Assembly: GCF_900497805.2 (NCBI RefSeq)
Contig: NW_020954630.1
Coordinates: 5,321,864-5,385,863 of the forward strand
DNA length: 64,000 bases
DNA from: Vombatus ursinus
Lineage: Eukaryota; Chordata; Mammalia; Diprotodontia; Vombatidae
Reading direction: 5' to 3'
Below, piece by piece: positions 54,430 through 64,000 of the stretch (positions within the stretch are counted from its first letter, which is position 1; each line of letters opens with the position of its first letter). The position numbers and the translations under genes are program-made. A model generated the notes under the pieces. The model worked only from the letters and a program-made list of their open reading frames with translations, was not told the DNA's origin and did no database searches.

Positions 54430-55365
54430 AATTTTCCCTAAAATTTTCAAGGAATACTAGGTGGGCAGCTTTGAATCTCAGAATAATTTAGATCCTTCTT
54501 TCAATAAGAGGAGAATATACTTCTAAGCATCTGAAATTTCATCAGTGTTAACTTTCCTTCTGTGCCTTGTTTACATGAGTTATTGTGTGGCCAAAAAACT
54601 TCATCACTTGGTGGGCCATCATCTGGTTGTAGCTGGTACTAGAGTGACAGACACAGTTCGTCCTTGCATCCATACTCAAAATTGATAATGTATTGGAGAA
54701 GAAAGAAAATATCAGTCAAGGAGGTGTGTAGGTGAGAGGGAAGGATGGAGGAGTGTTATGGCCTTTGTTTACAAATCAGTTTCTCAAATATATGCTTCAT
54801 ATGTATTACATGAAACCATACTCATTTGGAAATCACTTATTTATAGAATATCATTTCACTTTCCATTAAAGTTCTCATCCGATTCCTCATTGTGATGTGG
54901 AAATGACCTTTGTTCTTGAAGGTAGGACAAAAGATCATAAGCTCTCTTAGAATACATTAAGTTGGTGGGCTTTAAGGATGTCTCCACAATCAAAAGGACC
55001 AGCTAAGCAAAAGCCATAGGTACTCATCATCATGTTAGCTATGTATGATAATGAGTTTGGGGTTGGTGTTGTTTTTTGGTGGTATTTTGTTTTTTGAAAG
55101 GGGAGTGTTGGTCAAGTTGATTCACAAGTACTCTCTAATAAGCCATAGAGGTGTCTCAGTCTGCATAGGCAAAGGGAGTACCTTCTAAAAGCACATAACC
55201 TTTGAAATATTAGAGTAATTATTTCTAATGGAATGGCAGCACTAGATTTTAGCTTTGTACAGTGATTTTGCATATGAACAATAAAATTGGTGAGCAGCAT
55301 TCAGAACCACCTAATAACATTTCATTCTAATCTAACAACATGTATTTCCCAAGGATCTAAATAAG
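54430..55365. other. Repeat-poor stretch, no gene seen
   Basis: No recognised element or exon. Confidence 0.4.
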
Positions 55366-55369
55366 GCAT

Positions 55370-55560
55370 TATGCTTGAATTAAGCAAGCATTTGTTGGGT
55401 GCCTACTATTTATTTGGTGCAGAGCTAGATGTTAGGATTACAAAGATTTTAAAAAAAAAAAAGGAGTTGCTGCCCTTCAGGAAGCTTGCATTCTCCCAGG
55501 GGAAAATATGCAAAATAAACATAGAGTAAAAATAAAGTAATTCTGGAAGACAGAGAATAT
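55370..55560 (-). repeat. L2 3' end, reverse
   Basis: 'caagcatttgttgggtgcct', a 12-base A run, 'cccttcaggaagcttgcatt'. Confidence 0.75.
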
Positions 55561-55594
55561 AACTAAGAGGATCAGGAAAGTCTTTCTGTACTTC

Positions 55595-55745
55595 GCCATG
55601 TCCATGTTATATCCCTCCAATAGAATATATGCTCTTTTAAGTCAGATACTGTTTTATTTTTGTCTTTCAATCTTCAGTGCCTAGCACAGACTAGAAGTAT
55701 AGTAGTTATTTGCTGAATGATTGTTGAATTGGACTGAATAAATGG
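55595..55745 (+). repeat. L2 3' end, forward
   Basis: 'caatagaatatatgctcttt', 'gtctttcaatcttcagtgcc', 'tagcacagactagaagtata'. It stands back to back with the reverse L2. Confidence 0.75.
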
Positions 55746-55994
55746 GTCACAGCATGACCTCTTCCTGGATAACTGAGGGTCATCGTTTGGAATAACTGTT
55801 GAATATAGAAATGTAATACAGTGAGGTTCTCTGAGTGTAGCACCCTGGACTTAGTTGTTTGCCCCAAGATTGGGAAGCTCTTCTAATTGCTGCGTTGTTT
55901 TTTCTTCTCATCCCTTTTTTGACCATCACTATTATCCGTTGGCATTGAGTCTACTTCTTGTTGCCACTTTGGATGTCCACTGTATGTTGTTCCA

Positions 55995-56185
55995 GTCATT
56001 TCTGGATTTAGAGTAGAGAGTTCTGGGTTTGAATCTTAATTCTACCTGTATGATCTTAAGCAAGCCACTTAAACTCTCTATGCCTCAGTTTTTTTATCTC
56101 CATATTGATAATAATAACTTCTATTTAGCTCACAGAGTTGTTATAATTAAATAAATTAATACATTATGAGATTGCAAACCAGTTA
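55995..56185 (+). repeat. MIR SINE
   Basis: 'gttctgggtttgaatcttaa', 'taagcaagccacttaaactc', 'tatgcctcagtttttttatc', 'ctcacagagttgttataatt'. Confidence 0.85.
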
Positions 56186-56189
56186 TGCC

Positions 56190-56883
56190 TCTGTACTTAC
56201 ATGCTTCAGCACTCTGGTTCTCTTTTATGCTTTAACTGAAGGACCCTTTGCTTATTGAGGTGATTACTCACCTCAAATGGTCCTCAAGACAGATTGCTGT
56301 TCCTTGGTTGGCTCTTTTATCCCTAGGGCTAAATGTTAGTATATTTTTCCCCCTTTAACATCATTTTGAAGTGTAAAGCTGCTAATGAGGACAATTTCCT
56401 AAGTGAGGCATTAGAAAGGCATGTGAATACCAGACAAGTTGATGATGATTGATTGACATCAGCCATTTGATTAACCTTAGCTATGACACAAGTGGAGTCA
56501 CTGCTTGTCACTTTCAGCACATTTACCGTTCTCCTGAATATCTGCAGTGACTGGAAACCTGTTGCGGAGTCCTGAGACATATGCATAATTGATTTTATAA
56601 TTTGTTGCCTCTCTACTTACAGTAAATGGGCCGTGATACACAAAATAAATTTATATCAGAACTTTACACAATGAAAAAGTATTAGGGAGAAAATACATTT
56701 CAATTGTGGAGTGATGCTGTGGAATAGCACATTTCTTTTGCTCCTTTGTGGAATCTTTAGTAATTTTTATTCGCATATTTTTATTCTGATTATTATTTTT
56801 AAAGCATGATCATTCATTTTAATCCATTATTTGGTATTTGTAATACACAATTGACGTGATAGTCATTGATGGCCTCTTTCCAT
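56190..56883. other. No gene or clear repeat seen
   Basis: AT-rich; no recognised element. Confidence 0.45.
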
Positions 56884-56897
56884 GAAATGCTCATAAT

Positions 56898-57067
56898 TTC
56901 TTTCTTTCTTTCTTTCTTCTTTTTTTTTAGGCAATTGGGGTTAAGTGACTTGCCCAGGGTCACACAGCTAGTTAGTGCCAAGTGTTTGGTCTGAGGTCGG
57001 ATTTGAACTCAGGTCCTCCTGACTTCAGGGACAGTGCTCTATCCACTGCGCCACCTAGCTGCCCCCC
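56898..57067 (-). repeat. WSINE1/MAR1-type SINE, reverse
   Basis: Same family as 18916-19075, with a (TTTC)n/T tail on the left. Flanked by a perfect 14-bp target duplication 'gaaatgctcataat' (56884-56897, 57068-57081), so both ends are exact. Confidence 0.96.
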
Positions 57068-57144
57068 GAAATGCTCATAATGTCAAAGGGAAATGTATTT
57101 AGGAAGTAATTTTTCAAGAAAAAAAATGGGAAATAAATCCATTA

Positions 57145-57375
57145 ATAACTACCATTCATATAATGCTTTAAAATTTGTGAAGTGCTTTATAAATTTTATC
57201 TCATTTGATCCTCACAACAACTCTGGAAGGTAGGTACTGCTGTTATTATTTCCATTTTACATATGAGGAAACTGAAGCCGACAGAGATTAAGTGCTTTAT
57301 TTGCCTAGAGTTACATAGCTCATGCCTGAGGCTAGATTCAAACTCAGGTTTCTCTGACTCCAACTACTTCCCTGT
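57145..57375 (-). repeat. MIR SINE, reverse, full length
   Basis: 'tttgtgaagtgctttataaa', 'gatcctcacaacaactctgg', 'ccattttacatatgaggaaa', 'caaactcaggtttctctgac'. Confidence 0.88.
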
Positions 57376-57935
57376 TTAAAATTCATTTTAAAAGATATTA
57401 ATATCAGGAGGAAGGACTTTGGGTGAAGTAAACTCACTTATATTATACCATTATTATTGAGTTTCTAAAGTTTAAACTTCCTGGCCACTTTCTGAAAAGT
57501 TACTTTAGACTGAGTTATCATTATTACTACTCATATCTTGGTGATTAATTTTACAAAAAATTCACAAATTCACAAAATTTCACAAAAATTCATTGAATGC
57601 TATTACATATATGTAAGGCAAAGAAGGAGAAAAAAGGGAGGAAAAACTAATACATTCTCTTCCTTCAGATATATATTTGATATGATGGATCATTTAGCAC
57701 TGGGGACAAAATAAAACAAAAATCTTGGAACTTATGTACAAAATATTATGCTAGATACTCTAGGAAAAGTAGAGTTATTCTACATCAATAACTCTGTGCC
57801 TGAGAACCTTCTAATAATCATGCAGATAGGTAAATAGGTCAACAAATTGATTGCTTTTGAGACAAGGGCACTTTAAGAGTTCAATTTTGAGCCTTGTTAT
57901 CTTGGGGAGAAGGCCACAAGACTACTTCTAATTTG
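57376..57935. other. No gene or clear repeat seen
   Basis: AT-rich, with a short run of 'ttcacaaa' repeats at 57551-57595. Confidence 0.45.
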
Positions 57936-58070
57936 CAAGGCAATCAGTGTTAATTGATTTGCCCAGGGTCACACAGCTATTAATTGTCAAGTGTCTGAGA
58001 TCAAATTTGAACTCAGGTCCTCCTGACTCAAGGGCCCGTGCTCTATCCACTGTGCCACCTAGTTGCCCCC
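57936..58070 (-). repeat. WSINE1/MAR1-type SINE, reverse, older copy
   Basis: 'cccagggtcacacagctatt', 'gaactcaggtcctcctgact', 'actgtgccacctagttgccc'. More diverged than the two other copies; no clean target duplication. Confidence 0.9.
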
Positions 58071-58374
58071 TAATGATTATACTCTTAACTGAATACAAAA
58101 TGAAGGTTAATATGTTAAAAAAAAAAAACCAAACATTTCTTAAATCTATATTTTAACATACTCTGAATATCACACAGTTCTTTGTAAACTGTGAAGTTCT
58201 CTTCAGATAATAAGGTCTTTGCACATTAATCCAACAAATATTTATTAATCCTTCTACCCCCTCAGTGTTTTCAGTCCATTATTACCAGTGTTCTTGTGAA
58301 AACATAGAGAAAGAAAATGGAATGCCAAGTTTAGGAAACATCTAGTAGACCAATTTTCCTAAAACAAAGAATCC

Positions 58375-59100
58375 AATCCAATTAATAAAAATTTGATAAA
58401 CATTTATTAGGCACCTACTATGTGCCAGGTGATGTACCAACCATTAGGGATATGATTAATAAAAAGAAATACAGTGTCTTTCCTTAAGAAGCTTACTATC
58501 TAAAAGTGGAAAAAAACATACAAAAGGAGACAAGAAGGAGGAGTGGAGGAAAGGATAGGGGACAGATGGACACCTAGGGGTACCTAGATGGGGGGAGTCA
58601 TTTTCTTCCATGGAATTCAAACCAAGCAAGGCAGCAGTTGCAAAGTGGAGAGTATACTTAGGGCAGCAGCGTGCAATACCTTGAAACATAGTTTAGAAAA
58701 AGATTGTTGAGGAATTTAAATACCAGAATGAGGAGCTTGCATTTTATCATAGGGACAGTAAGGGACAACAGAAGATTTTTGATTAAGGGAATAACACAGT
58801 CAGGCCTCTGGCTTAGGAAGATTATTTTGGCAGCTGTGCAGAAGATGAATTAGAAGACGAATAGATTAGAAGGAGGGGAAAAGAAGAGAAGAAGACAGAG
58901 TTCTTGGGGACCAAAATAACCCAGTGCAGCAAAGGAGACTGAGAAAGAACAGTCCTACTGGTAAGAGGAAAACCAGGAGAAAATAGTGGGAACAAAAGAT
59001 TTCCAGGAGATTCAGCAAAGTGTTAGTGATGATTGGGTAAAGGGTCCACAGAGTCACAGTAGAAGATTGTGTATTGTTCAACTAGGAAATCATGGAATCT
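58375..59100 (-). repeat. L2 LINE, reverse
   Basis: From the terminus 'aacatttattaggcacctac' through 'taagaagcttactatctaaa', 'gaataacacagtcaggcctc' to 'gcagcaaaggagactgagaa' and 'ctggtaagaggaaaaccagg', the reversed reverse transcriptase region. About 730 bases, no insertions. Confidence 0.8.
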
Positions 59101-59159
59101 AGACTGTGAAGGAAAGAAGAAAAATGAGACAAGAGGGCTTATGCCTTTTTTGGGAGCCG

Positions 59160-59490
59160 TTTTCATGTGGGCTTTTTGCCATCCCTAAAATGTAGATGAG
59201 AAAGTTTTTCCTCTTAGAATCCTTAGCTTCATTCTAGCTCAGCATAAGTACTGTTTCTTACACTAAGCGTGTCCTGATCTCATTCTCTCCCCAAGTGTTA
59301 GTGTTCTCTTTTGTCATATTATTTTGTATTTATTTATGTGCATATAATATATAACCATATATATTTATGTAAATGTATACATATGTATATAGTGACTTGA
59401 TAGAATTTAAATTATTTGGCAACAGGAAATATTAGTTTGTTTTCATTGTTGTTTTTGCATCCTCAATGATGTACATAGTAGGTTCATTGA
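59160..59490 (+). repeat. L2 LINE 3' end
   Basis: 'agaatccttagcttcattct', 'aagcgtgtcctgatctcatt', 'gatgtacatagtaggttcat'. An AT-rich TATA/TATG segment lies inside. Confidence 0.6.
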
Positions 59491-59509
59491 GTCAAGAGGA
59501 GTACTGAGA

Positions 59510-59765
59510 CAATTCAGAAAATACACTAGATTGTATAGCTCCTTTAATGGTACGATAAGGAATTTAAAACTTATTCCCTAAGCATTGAAAATTTATTGCT
59601 TTTTAAGCTATCGAATGACACGATGAGATATTTGCATTAATGTGAGAGTGATATTGGTAGGATGGACCAAAGGGGAGAAGAGATAGGAAGAAGATGAATT
59701 GTATGCAGGAAGGTCAATCTGGAGGCTTTTGCAATGATCCAGATGAGAGGTAATAAGGGGTTTAC
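59510..59765 (-). repeat. L2 LINE fragment, reverse
   Basis: 'ggtcaatctggaggcttttg', 'caatgatccagatgagaggt', preceded by 'gagagtgatattggtaggat'. Confidence 0.65.
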
Positions 59766-59769
59766 TGGG

Positions 59770-61375
59770 GTATAACAGTGTAAAACCTAATGGAATAGTA
59801 TTATTAAGTAAGAATACAAGAGTTAAATAATAAAACACATGTTACTAAGCTAACCTTATCACAAGTTTAACCCTCCCCCTTCATATATAAAGCAATACTA
59901 TGATGTATGCTTTGTCTATTTATTCTCTTCTCATCTCTGGCTTAAGGCCAGCTCTAGTTTCGAAACCATGGTCAGGATATGCCAACCCAAAGTGGACTGT
60001 GGGAAACACTATATTCAAAGATCTGTAATTTTTCTTGTGTGGTACTCTCTTTGTTGGTATACATTGCCACTGCTCTGTGACTTTGGAAATTCAATTTAAT
60101 CCAACAAGCATTTAAGTCGTTAAGAATTGAATGGGGCTGAAAAAATTCATCAACCCATAGCCAGACCCATCAGGTTAATATAAATCACTGAAACTCAGTC
60201 TCATTTTTGCCATTGAATTAAAATCCAGTGCGCTTCAAACTCTGGCGCAAAGAATGATAAGGTAGTAATGTTTCTTTTATTTGATGTCACGGAGGAATTA
60301 AGGTATGGTCTGTAATGAATTTTCCAGATGACAGAACCTTCCTCTTTCTCAATCCCAGAATATATTTTTTTCCATTTTAATCAGTCTGAATTAAAAAAAA
60401 AATAAAACACTTTGCCTTCTCGAACAAAGTACACCAAATATCAGTTGATCTCTCTTTGATGGCCTTTGGATGTAATTATAAGCATCATTTATTGCACAGT
60501 ATTTCAGTATAGCCATGACCTTATGAGTTATTGAAGTGTCTTGTGCTCTTTGTTTTGATTCTAAATGGCTCAGGATGTCTCTGGAGATTTTTTAATTCTT
60601 GTGTCTAATTTTCATAGTTTTTTTGTCTCTAATTCTTAGAATTGTAGTTGTTACTTTTTGCTGCTTTGAATGTACCCGCTAGTTTACTGATTCTAGTCTG
60701 CTATGAACTGGGTAGACAGATAAACATTTGACTAAATTGTGTTAAAAATAAAAGTGGGTAAATTTCATAGACTTTGTGGGACCGGTCATGGCTTTTCAGA
60801 CGTATTTTTAGATGTGTTTAGCTAGAAAATTGAGGTTTATTCATGTTTCTAATAAACCTTTGTTAATTGTCTACTGGTTGAAGTTGCTTGATGAATGACC
60901 TCCAGACAAGTGGAGTGTTTTACCTCTTCTTTTTAAGTGCTTAGAAGTGAAGCCCTTCTTCGTTTACTGTTTTTAATGTAGGACATAATTTCTTAATGGC
61001 TTTATATAAAAAGCATGATTTCTTTATGAATTAATTACGATACCATCATGAAATTCATCCATCCATTCAACAGATAATTCAGTAACTACAGTGTGCAAAG
61101 CGAGAAAAAAGGCCACTGTTGTTAATTCACAACTTCACTTGGAAGGGATCCCAAAACTTGACTTCCAGGTGACCCAGCTTCTCAGGGGATTTGTCAAGGT
61201 GTGGTAAAGCCTATGTCATAACTGATATGTAGGGTGTGAAGAACATGGGTTATACTTGAGGAGTCCCACTAGCTTGCTTGGTGATCAGGAGACTAATCCA
61301 TAATCAATAAAGACCCATAGGAAATAGTAACCATCATTGAGGACTCCTACTGACCCACTCACATGCCATTTATCA
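59770..61375. other. Repeat-poor stretch, no gene seen
   Basis: 1.6 kb with no SINE, L2 or L1 motif. Composition is even and several TAATTA-type motifs occur. It is a candidate for conserved non-coding DNA, on texture alone. Confidence 0.4.
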
Positions 61376-61379
61376 TACA

Positions 61380-61560
61380 CTGTCTGGTGTATGATGTACA
61401 TCTTAACTTCTCTACGATGTTGTAAACTCTTCAAAAACAAGGACCATAGCTTGTAGTTATTTGTTTCTTTCTCCCCAGTCCCTCATTCCCAGGGTGTTTA
61501 TCACAGTATTTTGTAGTGTAGTAAATAATAAATAATTCTTTATTTTTATGAATGAATCAA
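61380..61560 (+). repeat. L2 3' end, diverged
   Basis: 'ttgtaaactcttcaaaaaca', 'cattcccagggtgtttatca', 'gtagtaaataataaataatt'. Confidence 0.55.
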
Positions 61561-61699
61561 TGTTTCAGAGGCAATCAATAGCTCTAAATTTGGTGTTTAT
61601 TACTATACTGGCTGAGGGCTAGACATTCTACTTATTTCTTATCACTAATCATTGCCATACTTTACATGGGCAAAAATTTTAAAAAGGCAAATATTTAGG

Positions 61700-61870
61700 T
61701 TTACTGTAGAATTTTTAGAGCTATAAATGGTCATCCAGTGTAACCATTTAGTATTACTGATGATGAAGCTGAAGACAAAAGAGATGAGATAATTTAAGCA
61801 AAGCTGTGTGGCAGAGCCAGAATGAAAACCCAGGATCATTCTCCCAGGCCCATCCTATTCATCCTGTAAC
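61700..61870 (-). repeat. MIR SINE, reverse
   Basis: 'gatgaagctgaagacaaaag', 'tgtgtggcagagccagaatg', 'caggatcattctcccaggcc'. Confidence 0.65.
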
Positions 61871-61874
61871 ACAT

Positions 61875-63485
61875 TATTTTATTGAAGTAGGCTCCAAAGC
61901 TCCAGCTAGTATGGAATCTTCCACAGTATTTCCTTTCTGCAATACATTCTTCCTGTTCAAACTTGTTGCTTTGAAAATCTTATCATAATGCCAATACTGT
62001 TTATCTTGTTACTATGGCATATATATCTGCATAAGGGAATTCTCATGGAAACCTGAGAACTTTTAAGTCAATCTTCAGCAATCCTAGTTTTCTAAAGATT
62101 TCACTATGTGTATCTATCATGGAATTATGGCCTTGGTCATTACAAGATGAAGTTTTCGTATTCTTCTCACCTGATAATTGTGCAGATCAATAGTGAGGTC
62201 ACCACCAGTGACACTGTTTAAATCTTCTTGGCTTCATGTCGAACAGTATTTCATTTGTCCACGTACTTTTCTTTTCTACAACTAGTTTTTGCCAGTGACT
62301 CTTGGCTTTCAGACACCAGTTCAGTTTTTAGCCCCTTAATATTTACTGAGCACCTGCAGGCAATTTCAACATCAGGCAAAGTGAAGTAGTATGTTGGGAA
62401 CCTTAGAATTACTTTTTGACTATAGAAAGGTGAGTTACTCTCATCTACAAATTACCAGTGAGTTTCACAAGAAAAAAGCAACTCAAACAAGCAGTATGAT
62501 AGGCACCATCCGGCTCTTCAGAACACCCACTCATTGCAGCAATGCAGAAGGTGTAAATGAGTGATGTACTTACAAGTTTTGTTTCTTTTTATGGATAGAT
62601 TTCCTTTGCCCATGCTTTCTTGTGACTTTTTTTCGTTAGCAACAATCAGCCCAGAATTGCTCTTTCTTTTTTTTTTTTTTCCAAAACCCATTGCAAGATT
62701 TAGGGGGAAAAAATTCTAAAACAAGTTATCAAGATGGAAATAGAGCAAAGTTGGAATGACTTTCTGAGTATAAAAATAGGTAATATTTCAAAGTTAATTT
62801 CATACAAGGAATCATCAGACCAATACATCACTGTGTCAAATTAGCTTAAGGGTCTAAAATTGCCTTAGCTCTGATTTTTGAAACAGCTGTTATAAAAATA
62901 GAGTATCCAAAATTTTTATAGGTGACAGACAGTAACATACCATTTTCAGCATTTTTTTTGGAGTGAACACTAGCTAAAATTGTCTCCCTCTATCCCTCAC
63001 AAAATTCGTGGCCTCATTCCAGGTATATGTCAGAATAAAAGGTAATTTGGAAGATACTCTGCCTCAAGGGTTTCCCACATACAGGCTGGTTGTTATCAGC
63101 CTTCACTGTGGTTATTGAGCCTTCTGGCAGCAAATAGAGTTGATCTGCTTTAGAAATAGCCCCAGTGTTTATACAAATGGCTCCAGAATCGGAGTTACAC
63201 TAAAAATCCCAGGGGAAAGTCCAGGTTATTAGGACATAGAGGAGGTCTTCAGCATTCAAGGGAAATAGATAGAGTTTTGAAGTCCTCAGGTACTTGGAAA
63301 TTTGCCAGGATTTGTTATAAAGATGGAACACTATTAGTTGGGGGCAAGGCAAAGAGGGGATAGGATACACATCTGAGAGCAACTGTGTTACAATGCCAGA
63401 CCAAAAAGATGTCTTCTGTCAACTTCTTTTATCATCTGCTACTTTTCCTGTCCCTCCAACCAACTCCTTTTCCTTAGGGCTGGTA
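61875..63485. other. Repeat-poor stretch, no gene seen
   Basis: 1.6 kb with no family recognised; poly(T) at 62665-62680 only. Confidence 0.4.
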
Positions 63486-63487
63486 TT

Positions 63488-63735
63488 TGGCTAAATGTTC
63501 AGTGATCTCAGTCTTTTCCAACAGTTCATGAGCCCATTTGGGTTTTTCTTTGGCAAAGACACTGGAGTGGCTTGTTATTTCCTTTTCAAGGTCATTTTAC
63601 AGATGAGGAAACTGAAGCAAACAAGATTAAATGACACCCTGGCTCACACAACTAGTCTGAGGCCATATCTGAATTCAGGTCTTCCTGACTCCAGGTCCAG
63701 TTCTCTGTCCACTGTGCCAGTTAGTTGCCCCAGAC
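63488..63735 (-). repeat. RTE-tailed marsupial SINE, reverse
   Basis: 'cagttcatgagcccatttgg', 'gcaaagacactggagtggct', 'aggaaactgaagcaaacaag', 'ctgtgccagttagttgcccc'. Tail partly lost at the left edge. Confidence 0.85.
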
Positions 63736-63869
63736 TTAGCTACATACTGAGTTGACTAAAGCAGTTTTCAGTAAGGCACTAATTCCCTGTGGAATCTCTA
63801 TTAACAATTGGAAATGTATACACCCAAAAGGATCTTCCAGTGGACAAATGCTTAAAATATTTTTTTTCT

Positions 63870-64000
63870 GTAAAGACCTTTGGCTGTTCCATATGCCTGG
63901 AACTCTCTCTTCATCTCTGCCTTCTGACTTCCATAGTTTTCTTCAAGTCTCACCTTCTGCAAGAAGCCTTTCTCAATCCTCCTTAATTTTAGTGCCTTCA
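63870..64000 (+). repeat. L2 LINE, continues past the window
   Basis: 'ccatatgcctggaactctct', 'cttcaagtctcaccttctgc', 'aagaagcctttctcaatcct'. Cut by the window edge. Confidence 0.75.

Noticed and set aside
18916-58070. tRNA genes at the SINE heads
   Set aside because: A- and B-box-like sequences occur only inside SINEs; no cloverleaf-competent stand-alone tRNA is seen.

Overview
The window looks like mammalian nuclear DNA from a marsupial, most likely an Australian (australidelphian) lineage. The sequence is AT-rich and packed with interspersed repeats. Three lineage markers stand out: tRNA-derived SINEs of the WSINE1/MAR1 kind (18916-19075, 56898-57067, 57936-58070), SINEs whose tail resembles the 3' end of RTE/BovB elements (29616-29865, 51303-51612, 63488-63735), and L1 copies whose ORF1/ORF2 products align by eye with placental L1 but carry marsupial-type UTRs. 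MIR and L2 fragments are very dense. No database search was run, so all family names rest on remembered consensus sequences and boundaries are good to roughly 5-30 bases.

No host protein-coding gene can be supported. The open frames present are short, lie in LINEs, microsatellites or AT-rich DNA, and do not resemble known proteins. The window is therefore intergenic or lies inside a long intron. Two exon-like signals deserve RNA evidence: a 34-base segment with strong splice sites at 41764-41797, and a possible terminal exon with a poly(A) signal ending near 22920.

Layout. 1-12 kb: L2 and MIR fragments, one L2 interrupted by an RTE-type SINE with a 7-bp target duplication (4094-4302), a hAT-like copy interrupted by an L2 end (6186-6549), and several dinucleotide arrays. 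12-22 kb: a 1.2-kb L1 with a 14-bp target duplication (12169-13372), an L1 3' UTR, a WSINE, a reverse L1 (19392-20433) and a tiny forward L1 stub beside it. 22-29 kb: a possible terminal exon, a repeat-poor stretch, then two L2 copies in opposite orientation, each interrupted by a MIR. 29.5-33.7 kb: the most structured region. One L2 was interrupted first by an RTE-type SINE and by a 5'-complete reverse L1, which in turn received a GC-rich solo LTR (30514-31375) carrying two different tandem-repeat arrays. 34-42 kb: MIR, L2, CR1/L3 pieces, a hAT copy split by a MIR, and repeat-poor DNA. 42-47 kb: two reverse L1 3' ends, an L2 with a recognisable reverse transcriptase motif, and a ~500-bp sequence of unknown class present twice (43198-43697 and 45388-45895), the second copy lying inside that L2. 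47-64 kb: MIR and L2, a hAT copy inside a MIR, an old HAL1/L1 ORF1 element broken by another hAT element, a G-run next to an alternating CpG-rich tract (54061-54100), two WSINEs, and a repeat-poor tail.

The repeats work as a relative clock rather than as a pathway. L2, MIR, CR1/L3 and HAL1 form the old background. hAT copies cut into MIR and HAL1; L1, RTE-type SINEs and WSINEs cut into L2; the LTR cuts into an L1 and is probably among the youngest arrivals, given its CpG content and sharp ends.
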